Shown here one piece after another: positions 7,976 to 16,600 of a stretch of 42,756 nt of DNA (positions within the stretch are counted from its first letter, which is position 1; every line of letters begins with the position of its first letter). The notes below the pieces were generated by a model. It did no database searches. It saw nothing but the letters and a program-made list of their open reading frames with translations, and was not told the origin of the DNA. This DNA comes from Planctomycetaceae bacterium. GTDB taxonomy: Bacteria; Planctomycetota; Planctomycetia; Pirellulales; Pirellulaceae. The position numbers were made by a program, and so were the translations under genes. The stretch spans positions 1 through 42,756 of the forward strand of contig SKKK01000287.1 of assembly GCA_007121535.1 (NCBI GenBank). The letters are read 5' to 3'.

Positions 7976-8593
7976 GGGCGAAAACTTGTGCTGCCAGGAA
8001 ATTTTTCGTGAAGGCCAACACATCAAAAAGACATTGAACTCTTAGGCAGACGTGATGCTGCATAAGGGCGACCGATTGGAGAACGCCTATGATCGCAGTC
8101 GGTCCGGTTCCTGTGCAGCAGTCAGCCCTGAGTACTCGAAGCGCGTGGCAAAAGTGCCACATGATTCTCCTGTCCAGCTTGATGGAAGCCCATCGAGTAC
8201 CACTTCTTTTGACGACGACAGAGGATTCACGCAACACAAGAACGTGCGTGTAACGGTCCTGTCGTGAGGCGTCGTACTGGCGGATCATCCGCCGTGCCTC
8301 CCTGCGTCCGTCCGGGCAGGGGTTTTGGCGTCCATGATTACCGGCGTCTCCTGGCGCTAGATAATCGCCGTCGCCGCCGGAGCGACCTGATTGTTCAGCG
8401 AGCCGACCGTGCGTATGATAAAGCCCGCGGGGTGTCGCGGGAGAATTACCGGAAAACTTGCTTGCCACCACGAAGAATCAGTTGGCGCCGGGCATCCAAA
8501 TCGGGGAGGAGTCGACAGCAATCCAAGAGGCGGGGAGTTCCTTTTGCCACCGGCAGCGAACTCTTCGCTTTGGCACATGGGAATGCAACGCAC
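7976..8593. other. Intergenic region, divergent upstream sequences
   Basis: About 620 bases between the MerR-type promoter (leftward) and the phosphatase gene (rightward). Open frames are present but have no domain, no signal sequence and no convincing ribosome binding site. The region should hold the phosphatase promoter; one candidate is listed at 8391-8419. Confidence 0.55.
8391..8419 (+). promoter_or_regulatory. Candidate promoter for the HAMP/PP2C gene
   Basis: TTGTTC (8391-8396), a 17-base spacer and TATGAT (8414-8419). The -10 matches the housekeeping consensus at five of six positions, the -35 at only three. It lies 175 bases before the chosen start codon. Confidence 0.25.
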
Positions 8594-10027
8594 ATGGTCC
8601 GTTTGCGAAGTTTTCGTTTTCAGCTCTTGACCGCCGTCAATGCGGCCATCGTTGTACTCATGGGTGTTTTTCTGGTGATCGACTACCGCACGGAGATCGA
8701 CCGGCGGGTCGCAGAGAAGCACGCGGCATTGGAAGAGGAGGTGGACACCCTGTTGCCCGCCATCCGGCAGTTGCAACCCTTGGGCGCCGCTGCCGTCCAG
8801 CGGTACATCGACGACGTTTGCGGGCGGATGCGGGACACGGTGTCGCCCGGGCACCACATCGCCGTCGAGTCGGATGGCCAAGTGCTGCAGGCGGTCGCCC
8901 ACCATCGCGCCTCGCCCGAAATCTTTGCGGCGATGCGGCGTGCGGCCAATTCGCCGACGCATCAGGCGGGTTTTGGCGACGAACGCTTGCTCGCCGCCAG
9001 CCGCCGCGAAGGGAACACGGCCGTCTACGCTTCGGAATACGTGACTCACATCCGCCGCGCCGCCAATCGGCGAGCGTTTCAACGAGCGTTCCGGATCGTC
9101 TGGCTTGCGTTGGCAACCGGCGTGGTGGTCAATGTGGTCTTTGCGCGCTTGGCGGACAGGCCTCTTCAACAACTGGTTGAGACGGTGCGGCAGATCGAAC
9201 AAGGCCGGCTGGGAATCCAAACCGGGCCGTTCCGTAGCGACGAATTCGGTTACTTGGCCCAGGCCGTCAACTCGATGAGTTCCTCGCTGGCCGAACAGGA
9301 GCGTCGACGGCGGGCGGAGATGGCCCGCGCACGCGGCATCCAGCAACAGTTGCTGCCGCAAGACGTCGAAGCGCCGGGACTGCAGTTTGCGACGCTGTAT
9401 CGTCCCGCCGACGACGTGGCCGGCGACTACTACGACATCCTTCCCTTGCGCGACGGCACGTGGCTGGTATGCATCGCCGACGTGACGGGGCACGGCGTCT
9501 CGGCCGCGCTGAGCGCGACGATGTTGAAAGCCTTCCTGCAAGAGGCGATCGAACATCACTGCGAACCCAGCGCCATCCTGCGGTCCGTCAATCACCGGCT
9601 GAGCGTCGCCTGCCGTACCGAGAACTTCGCGTCCATGTGCGTCGTCCGCTGCGACGTGGGGGCGAACCGCCTGCAGTACGCCAGCGCGGGCCACGAGACC
9701 GGCTTGCTGCTGAGCCCCGATGGCCGCTTGACCGAACTGCCGTCGACCGGGCTACTGCTCGGGATCGTCGCCGACGTGGACTGGCAGACGCACGCGGTTC
9801 CGATCCGCGCGGGCGACCGTTTGCTGCTGGCGACCGACGGCGCGACCGAAGCGATGAACGACCGGGAAGAAATGTTCGGCCGGCCGCGGCTGGGCGAAAC
9901 CTGGCAGGCGGTCCGGCACTTACCCTTGGACGAGGCGCTCGAGCGCCTGGGCCGCGTCGTCGAGCAATTCTGCGGCGATCGGCAGGCAACCGACGACCTG
10001 ACGCTGCTGGCAGTGCATCACACTTAG
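8594..10027 (+). CDS. Membrane HAMP-domain PP2C/SpoIIE-type serine phosphatase
   Basis: 477 residues from the ATG at 8594, which places the first transmembrane helix at 10-30. An extracytoplasmic sensor region (31-165, no recognised fold) is followed by a second membrane helix (166-187) and a HAMP linker (188-240). The PP2C-type catalytic domain is at about 258-475. Metal-binding aspartates are visible in DDVAGDYYDI, IADVTGHG and near the end in TDDLTLL, with the DGATEA motif between. The RsbU/SpoIIE class dephosphorylates Ser/Thr of anti-sigma-factor antagonists or similar partners, so this is likely a signalling input to a partner-switching pathway. No antagonist or anti-sigma gene is adjacent. 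There is no clear Shine-Dalgarno sequence, so the start rests on topology. Confidence 0.88.
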   Translation: MVRLRSFRFQLLTAVNAAIVVLMGVFLVIDYRTEIDRRVAEKHAALEEEVDTLLPAIRQLQPLGAAAVQRYIDDVCGRMRDTVSPGHHIAVESDGQVLQAVAHHRASPEIFAAMRRAANSPTHQAGFGDERLLAASRREGNTAVYASEYVTHIRRAANRRAFQRAFRIVWLALATGVVVNVVFARLADRPLQQLVETVRQIEQGRLGIQTGPFRSDEFGYLAQAVNSMSSSLAEQERRRRAEMARARGIQQQLLPQDVEAPGLQFATLYRPADDVAGDYYDILPLRDGTWLVCIADVTGHGVSAALSATMLKAFLQEAIEHHCEPSAILRSVNHRLSVACRTENFASMCVVRCDVGANRLQYASAGHETGLLLSPDGRLTELPSTGLLLGIVADVDWQTHAVPIRAGDRLLLATDGATEAMNDREEMFGRPRLGETWQAVRHLPLDEALERLGRVVEQFCGDRQATDDLTLLAVHHT

Positions 10028-10113
10028 ACCAGTAGGCAAGGCGGATCCGTTTCGTTACCGCCTCTATGGATGCCAAGCACAACGTCAGCCAGCAGGATGT
10101 GCTGCGAGCTGCC

Positions 10114-11043
10114 TCATTGGCGCAGATTCCGCGCGAAGCACTCCTTGGTTTGTCGCCACATTTCGTCGGACAGTACGTGGCCGATGTCGGCTTCGATGTA
10201 GCTGGAAAAGCGGTCTGCGGCTCCTGCGTCGGCGTATGCCTGCGCGATCCGCTCGAGCGCCTCGCGCACCTCGTCGATCGGGCTGCCGTCGTCGAGTTCG
10301 CCGAAGTTCAAATGCAGGGCTTGCGGTGCGATCAAGGCGGCGATGTCCGGAGTGTCGCCGTACTGGAACCAGCCGGGAATGAAATTGGGGAAGCAATGCA
10401 AAAGGTGCTTGCGGTGGATCGCCGCATAGGTGGGCAGGCAGCAGTTGCCGACCAGGCACTTCAGTCGCGGTTCCCAGGGACCGACCAGCCACGTGTGGGT
10501 CGAACCCATCGAGTGGCCGTAGCAACCGATCCGGTCTTCACAGACCTCGGGCCGCGATACCAAGTAGTCGATCGCGCGTCGCATGTCCAGAATATTCTTC
10601 CAGGCCATGCATTTTCCGGCGACCACGTAGCGTAGGAACTCGAAACGTTCGAAATCTCCGCCCTTCAGCGTGGCGTGCTGCCGCTGTTCAAAACATAAAG
10701 CGTCCGGGCACAGTACGACGTATCCCTCGTTGACCAGGGCGACGCCCGTGTGATGCATCGGATCGCCAGCCAATCCGGCCGGCTCGCTCTTGCCCAGATG
10801 CCACTGCCCGTTGTGCTGGTGCCACACGGCGATGGCGGGGGCTGGGTGGCGTGCGTCGACACCGGCGGGAACCAGCAGGATCGCCGGGATGCAGTCATCC
10901 GGTTCCGCATGGTACGTCACGAACTCCATTCGGTAACCGTCGCAGGCGATGGAATTCAGCGATTGAGCAGCCAGCGGACGCGGCAAGGGCCATGGCCCAC
11001 CAAGGCACTGCTGCAGCTTTTCCTTTAACGATGGATGGGTCAT
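10114..11043 (-). CDS. Alpha/beta hydrolase (dienelactone hydrolase / acetyl-xylan-esterase-like)
   Basis: 309 residues from the ATG at 11043. There is no signal peptide, so it is probably cytoplasmic. The nucleophile elbow GHSMGS gives S178. The acid is likely the aspartate of GELDDGS, and the histidine is H289 in DIGHVLSDE, so the full Ser-Asp-His triad is present. The pattern of strands (IPAILLVPAG, GYVVLCPDAL, RIGCYGHSMG) fits the dienelactone hydrolase superfamily, in which planctomycetes have many esterases acting on acylated sugars. The true substrate cannot be read from the sequence. It converges with the phosphatase gene and diverges from the MATE gene. Further in-frame codons upstream would add a 56-residue N-terminus with no family character. 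Confidence 0.8.
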   Translation of the reverse strand: MTHPSLKEKLQQCLGGPWPLPRPLAAQSLNSIACDGYRMEFVTYHAEPDDCIPAILLVPAGVDARHPAPAIAVWHQHNGQWHLGKSEPAGLAGDPMHHTGVALVNEGYVVLCPDALCFEQRQHATLKGGDFERFEFLRYVVAGKCMAWKNILDMRRAIDYLVSRPEVCEDRIGCYGHSMGSTHTWLVGPWEPRLKCLVGNCCLPTYAAIHRKHLLHCFPNFIPGWFQYGDTPDIAALIAPQALHLNFGELDDGSPIDEVREALERIAQAYADAGAADRFSSYIEADIGHVLSDEMWRQTKECFARNLRQ

Positions 11044-11407
11044 GGAAGCGTTCCGAAGTGACAATGGGGTGTGAGCGTCAATACCCGATGATAACGCGAG
11101 CCTATGGGATGTGCTACAGCAGGGACTGGGCAGGAATCCGGGGTCTTCGGCGAACCGGCCACTCGTCAACAGGGTCTTTCCCCGATATACATGGCCGATT
11201 GGAACCGGCAAAACAACAAGTGAGCGGAATGGCGCTAGCCACCGGTTCCGAAGCGGCCGAAGAACCGGCAGCTAGCGCCGTGCCGCTCATGTGAAAACGT
11301 GACAGTTATTTCCTTGCCGGTCCTTGGCGGCTTCCAACGTGGCCAAGTTCTGTCTTGGTACGACGGAAACCGGCGTCGCGGGACGGGATTGGAACGGGCA
11401 GACTCTT
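11044..11407. other. Divergent intergenic region with a hairpin repeat
   Basis: 364 bases between the leftward hydrolase and the rightward MATE gene. It must contain both promoters, though I cannot assign them. The one clear element is the long inverted repeat at 11221-11289. Confidence 0.6.
11221..11289. repeat. Long imperfect inverted repeat (REP/MITE-like hairpin)
   Basis: Two 28-base arms (11221-11248 and 11262-11289) flank a 13-base loop. Paired blocks are TGAGCGG/CCGCTCA, GGCGCTAGC/GCTAGCGCC and CCGGTTC/GAACCGG, separated by short mismatches. The right arm shares GCTAGCGCCGTGCCGCTCA with 21158-21176, so it belongs to a dispersed family with at least two copies here. Confidence 0.75.
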
Positions 11408-12805
11408 ATGACATCTTTGGTCGATCGTACTTCAGAAAACTGGTGGAATCGGCCGTGTGGGGGTCGAGAGGTGCTGCGGCTGACCCTGCCGCTGGTGATT
11501 TCCACGGGGTCCTGGTCGGTGATGATGTTTGTCGATCGCATGTTCCTGATGTGGTACTCGCCCGACATGATGGCCGCCACGATGCCGGCGGGGATGTTGT
11601 ATTGGGCGATGATCAGTTTCCCGTTGGGGCTGACCGCTTATGTCAACACATTCGTCGCTCAGTACTACGGAGCGCAACGTCCGGACCGGATCGGAGCGGC
11701 CACTTGGCAGGGTCTGCGGATCGGCTGGTACGGCACGCCGTTATTTCTGTGTGTGATCCCTCTGGCTCCGCTCATCTTCGCGTGGGCCGGGCACGATCCA
11801 CTGGTCCAGGCCTACGAGGTCATCTATTTTCAGTTGTTGACGTTCGCAGCGGGCGGTGCGGTCATCGGAGCGGGACAAGCCGCCTTTTTCACCGGACGCG
11901 GGGTGACTCGCGTGGTGATGTTGGTCGACGTGGCCGCCATGATCCTGAACATTTGGCTGAACTATCTATGGATCTTCGGCCACGGCGGCTTTCCCCCGAT
12001 GGGTCTGGAGGGCGCGGCGTATGCAACGATTGTCAGTACCTGGTTCAAGGTGGCCGTCTTCGGAGCCTTGATGTACCACGAACCGACTCGGCTGACCTAC
12101 CATCTGATCACCACCCGACGATTCGATGCCTCCCTTTTTCGGCGGCTGATCGTCTTCGGCGGTCCCAGCGGTTTGCAATTCCTGATCGAAGGGATTTGTT
12201 TTTCGCTGATCGTGCTGCTGATGGGGCGTTTCGGTACCGAAGCAATGACAGCTACCACCTTGGCCTTCAACGTCAACTCCGTCGCATTTGTGCCCATGTT
12301 GGGAATCGGCATCGCCACCAGCACGCTGGTCGGCCAACAGTTGACACGTGGTCAACCGGACTTGGCAGCTCGGGCAACCTGGACCGCGCTGGTTTTCGCA
12401 CTGATCTACTCGCTCGGTTTTGGTCTGTTGTACGTACTGGCGCCCGATCTGCTCTTGCTTGGGTACGCGGCGGGGGTGTCCGAGCAGGAATTCGGACCGA
12501 TCCGGGATTTGACGGTCATCCTGTTACGATTCGTCGCAGCCTATTGTCTGTTCGACGCGATGCAGATGGTGTTTGTCGGCGCGATCAAGGGCGCGGGCGA
12601 CACTTGGTTTGTGCTGGTCACCACGATCCTGGTTTCCATCTTGGGCGTCGCAGCTTGCTGGTACGCTTCTGGTTGGGGGTTGATGGGCTGGTGGTACGCC
12701 GTGACCGGCTGGATCTGTCTGCTGGGCCTGATCTACTTGGGGCGATTCCTCCAAGGCAACTGGAGGACCATGCGGGTGATCGAATCCGACCTTCCAACGT
12801 GCTAA
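11408..12805 (+). CDS. MATE-family cation-coupled efflux transporter
   Basis: 465 residues from the ATG at 11408; an upstream TTG would add 28 residues without improving the N-terminus. There are about twelve hydrophobic helices, in two halves related by sequence, as usual for MATE transporters. The first half begins REVLRLTLPLVISTGSWSVM and the second RRLIVFGGPSGLQFLIEG, both matching the typical start of each half. MATE proteins export organic cations, drugs or metabolites in exchange for Na+ or H+. The substrate is unknown. The divergent hydrolase suggests no functional link. The length is normal for the family. Confidence 0.87.
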   Translation: MTSLVDRTSENWWNRPCGGREVLRLTLPLVISTGSWSVMMFVDRMFLMWYSPDMMAATMPAGMLYWAMISFPLGLTAYVNTFVAQYYGAQRPDRIGAATWQGLRIGWYGTPLFLCVIPLAPLIFAWAGHDPLVQAYEVIYFQLLTFAAGGAVIGAGQAAFFTGRGVTRVVMLVDVAAMILNIWLNYLWIFGHGGFPPMGLEGAAYATIVSTWFKVAVFGALMYHEPTRLTYHLITTRRFDASLFRRLIVFGGPSGLQFLIEGICFSLIVLLMGRFGTEAMTATTLAFNVNSVAFVPMLGIGIATSTLVGQQLTRGQPDLAARATWTALVFALIYSLGFGLLYVLAPDLLLLGYAAGVSEQEFGPIRDLTVILLRFVAAYCLFDAMQMVFVGAIKGAGDTWFVLVTTILVSILGVAACWYASGWGLMGWWYAVTGWICLLGLIYLGRFLQGNWRTMRVIESDLPTC

Positions 12806-12878
12806 TCCGGATTCCACATCTGACAGCCTGCAGCATTCGAATTCCGCTGGCGCAGACGGTGCGCACCGACGGTCTGTT

Positions 12879-13094
12879 TCAACGGTCGTTCGTTTGGCGA
12901 GGCTTGGCGTAGGGCGCAATCATCTCGCGTGATAGGCTGAACAGCACTCGCCCAGCGTATACACTCACAACGGCGATCACGGCTCCCGCAATCGCGCCGA
13001 CTGGTCCGTCAATTGCGAAATCCCCGAGCATAATGCCTCGGTAACCCATGATCGCCATAACAAGAACGGCGGCGGCCAGCACCCAACGATTCAT
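12879..13094 (-). CDS. Small two-helix membrane protein, unknown
   Basis: 71 residues from the ATG at 13094. Two hydrophobic segments (about 4-20 and 30-52) and a polar, basic tail. Unrecognised. It begins 16 bases after the stop of another small membrane protein, so the two are likely co-transcribed. The ribosome binding site is weak (GGGA), so the call rests on length, hydrophobic pattern and tandem arrangement. Confidence 0.5.
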   Translation of the reverse strand: MNRWVLAAAVLVMAIMGYRGIMLGDFAIDGPVGAIAGAVIAVVSVYAGRVLFSLSREMIAPYAKPRQTNDR

Positions 13095-13110
13095 GACAAT
13101 CCCAAGCAAA

Positions 13111-13368
13111 TCAGTGTACGTAGGTGGGTTCCACGGTGACAAGACATCCCAACTCGGCAAGCTCTTCTACGCCGGGTTTCCAGCCGAGAAGGATGTTCTC
13201 TTCCATGAGTCGTTCCCGGATCGTCAGCGATTCCTGCGACTCCGCCTTGCTCGGTTCCCAGCGTAGCAGGATGAGCATTCCCATCAAAACGCCAAGCGGT
13301 CCCAACGCCGTGAGGACCACGATAAGGCGGAACGATGCGATACTGCCAATACGTTGTCGTGTCTTCAT
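13111..13368 (-). CDS. Small membrane-anchored protein, unknown
   Basis: 85 residues from the ATG at 13368, preceded by GAGATGG. One strong membrane helix (about 12-33, LIVVLTALGPLGVLMGMLIL) is followed by a charged helical region with LTIRERLMEENILLGW. No family recognised. It is the first of a two-gene unit with the next small membrane protein. An N-terminal extension to 13428 would add 20 polar residues and was not used. Confidence 0.5.
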   Translation of the reverse strand: MKTRQRIGSIASFRLIVVLTALGPLGVLMGMLILLRWEPSKAESQESLTIRERLMEENILLGWKPGVEELAELGCLVTVEPTYVH

Positions 13369-13397
13369 GGTTCCATCTCTTGGTTGCAGGAATTCGA

Positions 13398-13482
13398 TCG
13401 TCGCTACGCGACTAGCGTTTCCACGCACAACCCGAACCGTGGGTTAAAACCCACGGCTATCGTCACGTCGTCGCTACGCGAC
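13398..13482. repeat. Intergenic palindrome cluster
   Basis: Two identical copies of TCGTCGCTACGCGAC (13398-13412 and 13468-13482), each able to fold on GTCGC/GCGAC, flank a hairpin of nine pairs, CCGTGGGTT (13437-13445) and AACCCACGG (13448-13456). It lies in the 245-base gap between two leftward genes. Similar short palindromes are common intergenic repeats in planctomycete genomes as I recall them; copy number must be checked genome-wide. Confidence 0.6.
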
Positions 13483-13613
13483 GAATGCCGCAATGACGTC
13501 GTCGCCACGCCACGGACGTCGCCGCCACGCTCGCCAGTCACAAGATGGTTATCGACCAAGTCCTTGGATGGTGCGCTGGTGGGCCAAATACACCCAATCA
13601 CGGTCACAAGGAT

Positions 13614-16600
13614 CTAGGGACGATCCACACCGTTCGTGGCGTCGTCCAGGATCGCACGCGCGTGACGCGCCAAGTGGCCTCGCAGATCGGTTGCGTAGGC
13701 TTCCAGCGTGGCTCGACCGATGCCGTCGTGGTCACCCAGACGGAACAGGGCACGAGCTAACAGCAATTCGCGCAACGATTCGCGACGAGTATGCACGGCG
13801 TTCAGGTAACGAGCCTCCTGGCCGTCGTGAGCTTTCGCCGCGTGGATCGTATCGTGGACGTGTCCCGACATGCCCGGTTTGGCCAGTACGGCGGCCAGGG
13901 TCGGTGCGGCGGACGGATCGCCCAATCGCTCCAGGGCCAAAGCCACGGCGCGATGGTGAGAGAAGTCTGCGTTTGCGTCCAGCAAATCTGCCATTCCTAG
14001 GATCGCCGGCACGCCTTTGCGATCGCCTGACATGCCCAACGCGACAATGTCGGTATCCAGCGGACTGAAGGCGTTGCCATACTGGCCCATGCCGCGATAG
14101 TTCCAACCTTGATCCCATTGTTCGGCTGCCCGAACTCGTTGGATCAGCAGTTCCGTTCCGCTGTCGTCGCCCAACATGGCCAGTTTCTGAGCATAGGCGA
14201 TACGCCGCTGCCCCTCACTGTCCGCGTAAGCTTCCCGCAACAGGGGCAGTGCCTGATCGCGATGCAAAAAGACCACGGCGGCGGCTCGATAATCGTCCGG
14301 CGCTTCGGCGACGGCTTCGGCGATGGCCTCAGCCGACATCGGCACGGAATCCTCATGTTCGAAAACTTCTTCCGGTAGATTGCCGGTCTCGATCAGTCTC
14401 TGCTGCAAGTACTTGATGTCGATCTCTCTGAGCGGCGAGCGGGTCCGCGAGGCCATCGCCGCCGCCATGCCTGCAGCGTAACCCTGGTTTTGAATACAAG
14501 GCTGCATGCGGGTCAAGGGTACCGCGTCGCGATGCACGCTGATCCCCAGACCGGTCACCAAAACTCCATCCAACCCTCGCGGCAGCAAGCAACGGTAGGG
14601 GATGTTCACCCAGAAGCCATGGCGATGCGGCGGAGTTTCCAACAGCAGGTATGGATCGATGGTGAATCCGTGGGAATCGAAGTCACTGTACGAGCGCGCG
14701 ATGGTGTCCGGATAAGTGCGGCCCACCATCTGGTCCAGGATCGTCATGTAAAAGTCGCCGATGATCCGCCGGCGTTCGCGGGTATCGATCAACTTCCCTT
14801 GGTCGAAGGCCTCGGGATACTTTTGTTTGGCATAGACGAACACGTGCCAGACGTCCAGCATGTCGGTTTCATCGACGATCGTAAAATCGGTGTTCGTATA
14901 GCTCGCGCCCAACCTGCGCGGGGGCAGTCCGGTGCCTTGCATGCCGAACTCGCTTGCGTCGGTATAATCCGTTTCGGCGCCGGCGGCCGCCGCGATATCC
15001 GAGTTGCCGGTAGAGTCGATCACCACGCCCGCCAACACGACGCCTCGGCCCTCGGGAGTCGCCACGACGGCGCCCGTGACCCGGTCGTCTCGCACGACGG
15101 CGCCGCAGCCCATGGTTCCGAACCAGACGTCAGCGCCGGAGTCCAGCAACGTCTGACGCCACCACTCGGCCTTCTGCTCCGGCTCCCAGGAAGCTCCGCC
15201 CGGCACGGTGGCCGTGAAACCCTCGCGGTTGCCCCAATAGTACGTCGATATAAAGCCGGCGGTGCCTACGCCACCCAGCATGTGCAGGTACTCGACCACC
15301 AGCACGGTTGCGCCTTCACGCGCGGCGGAGATCCCCGCCGGAGCGCCCCCGGTGCCTCCGCCGATGACCACCACGTCGTAGTATCCCAACACGGGTAGAC
15401 CGCGTGCCTCTTGAGGAATCGTGCGGGGCGGAGTTTCGACGGGTCGGATACCCGCCAGCAACTCCCGCACTTCGCCCGCATTCACATCATCATCGCTGGT
15501 TCTTCCGGACAGACGTACGTCTTCCAAATCACCGACTTGTCCGGCCTGTTCGGCAGCCGCCATACCGATCCGTGCTCCCAACTCCATCAATTCGATTGGG
15601 CGCACCAATCGCTCGGCTCGCGCCCGGCTGACATCCGCAGCGCCACCCAGCAGGTACAGACGATCGACCCCTTGTGGGCGGAAGGCGTCCAAGGGCAAAT
15701 CGGCCACCGGGATCTCATCGCCTTCGACCGTCACGCGGCCGTGCATTGCATCGGGCGGCACTTGGAACAATCGATCGGCTGTCGATTGCTGCCCCGCATG
15801 ATAAGTCAGGGTGCGAGCCTTCTGGTCAGCCGCGTTGAACGAGGTGAAACTGCCGTCGGGCATCTCCAGATCCAGCGTATACTCGATCACCGGGAAGGGG
15901 CCTGACGCGGAATGGGGTTCCGATCGTCCCAGGCATACCGGGCAGCGACCTGGAAACCGACAGTCACAAAAGCCGCTATATGGCGGATCGACGACGCGCG
16001 CCGTGCCACCCGGAAACTCGACGGGTTCGCCGCCGATCACGACACGGCGAAATGTGTGCGTACCTGCCGGATAAGGCCGGAACCGGGCGCCCGCCAAACG
16101 GGCAACGGTACCCCGATCGGTCGCATCGATGATCGTCCGCGCCAGTACGGCTTGGCGGCCGGTGCGGTTGGCCATCACGATACCCGCAAGCGATCCCTGA
16201 GCGTCGTGCAGCACGTCGGTCGGGTAACAACTGAACAAAAAGGGAATGTCCGCACTCAACAGCGCGTTTTCCAGCGTCTTTTTCACGTGCATCGGTCGAG
16301 GCGGTCGCACCACGTCTTCCGGCTGCTGCTCGTCAGCGGCCAACACCTCGATTTCACCGATCAGCACCCGAGCGGCCTGGTCCGATTTGACCACATCGAA
16401 ACGCACGTGACGCACCCGGGCGTCGACCTCGGCAGCCAGCAGGATGGCCATATCCGACGAACCGCTGCCTTCGACGTTTTCCACCACGGCCGCCTCGGTC
16501 CAATGTTCCGCATCGTTGCTGGTCAAGACCCGAACGCGATCCACGACGAAGGCTCGATCCAATTCCTCGTGCTCCCGGTGGTACACCACGATGCGAGCTT

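Noticed and set aside
7587-8471. Long version (294 residues) of the Cys-repeat protein
   Set aside because: The extra N-terminus would be encoded through the MerR-type promoter, and a GTG with a perfect GGAGG and a signal peptide lies at 7874.
10039-10063. Possible bidirectional terminator AGGCGG/CCGCCT
   Set aside because: Only six pairs with a 13-base loop and no T run on either strand.
11299-12912. 537-codon frame parallel to the MATE gene
   Set aside because: It is the +1 shadow of a protein with twelve clear membrane helices; its own product is Arg/Ser/Asp-rich without domains.
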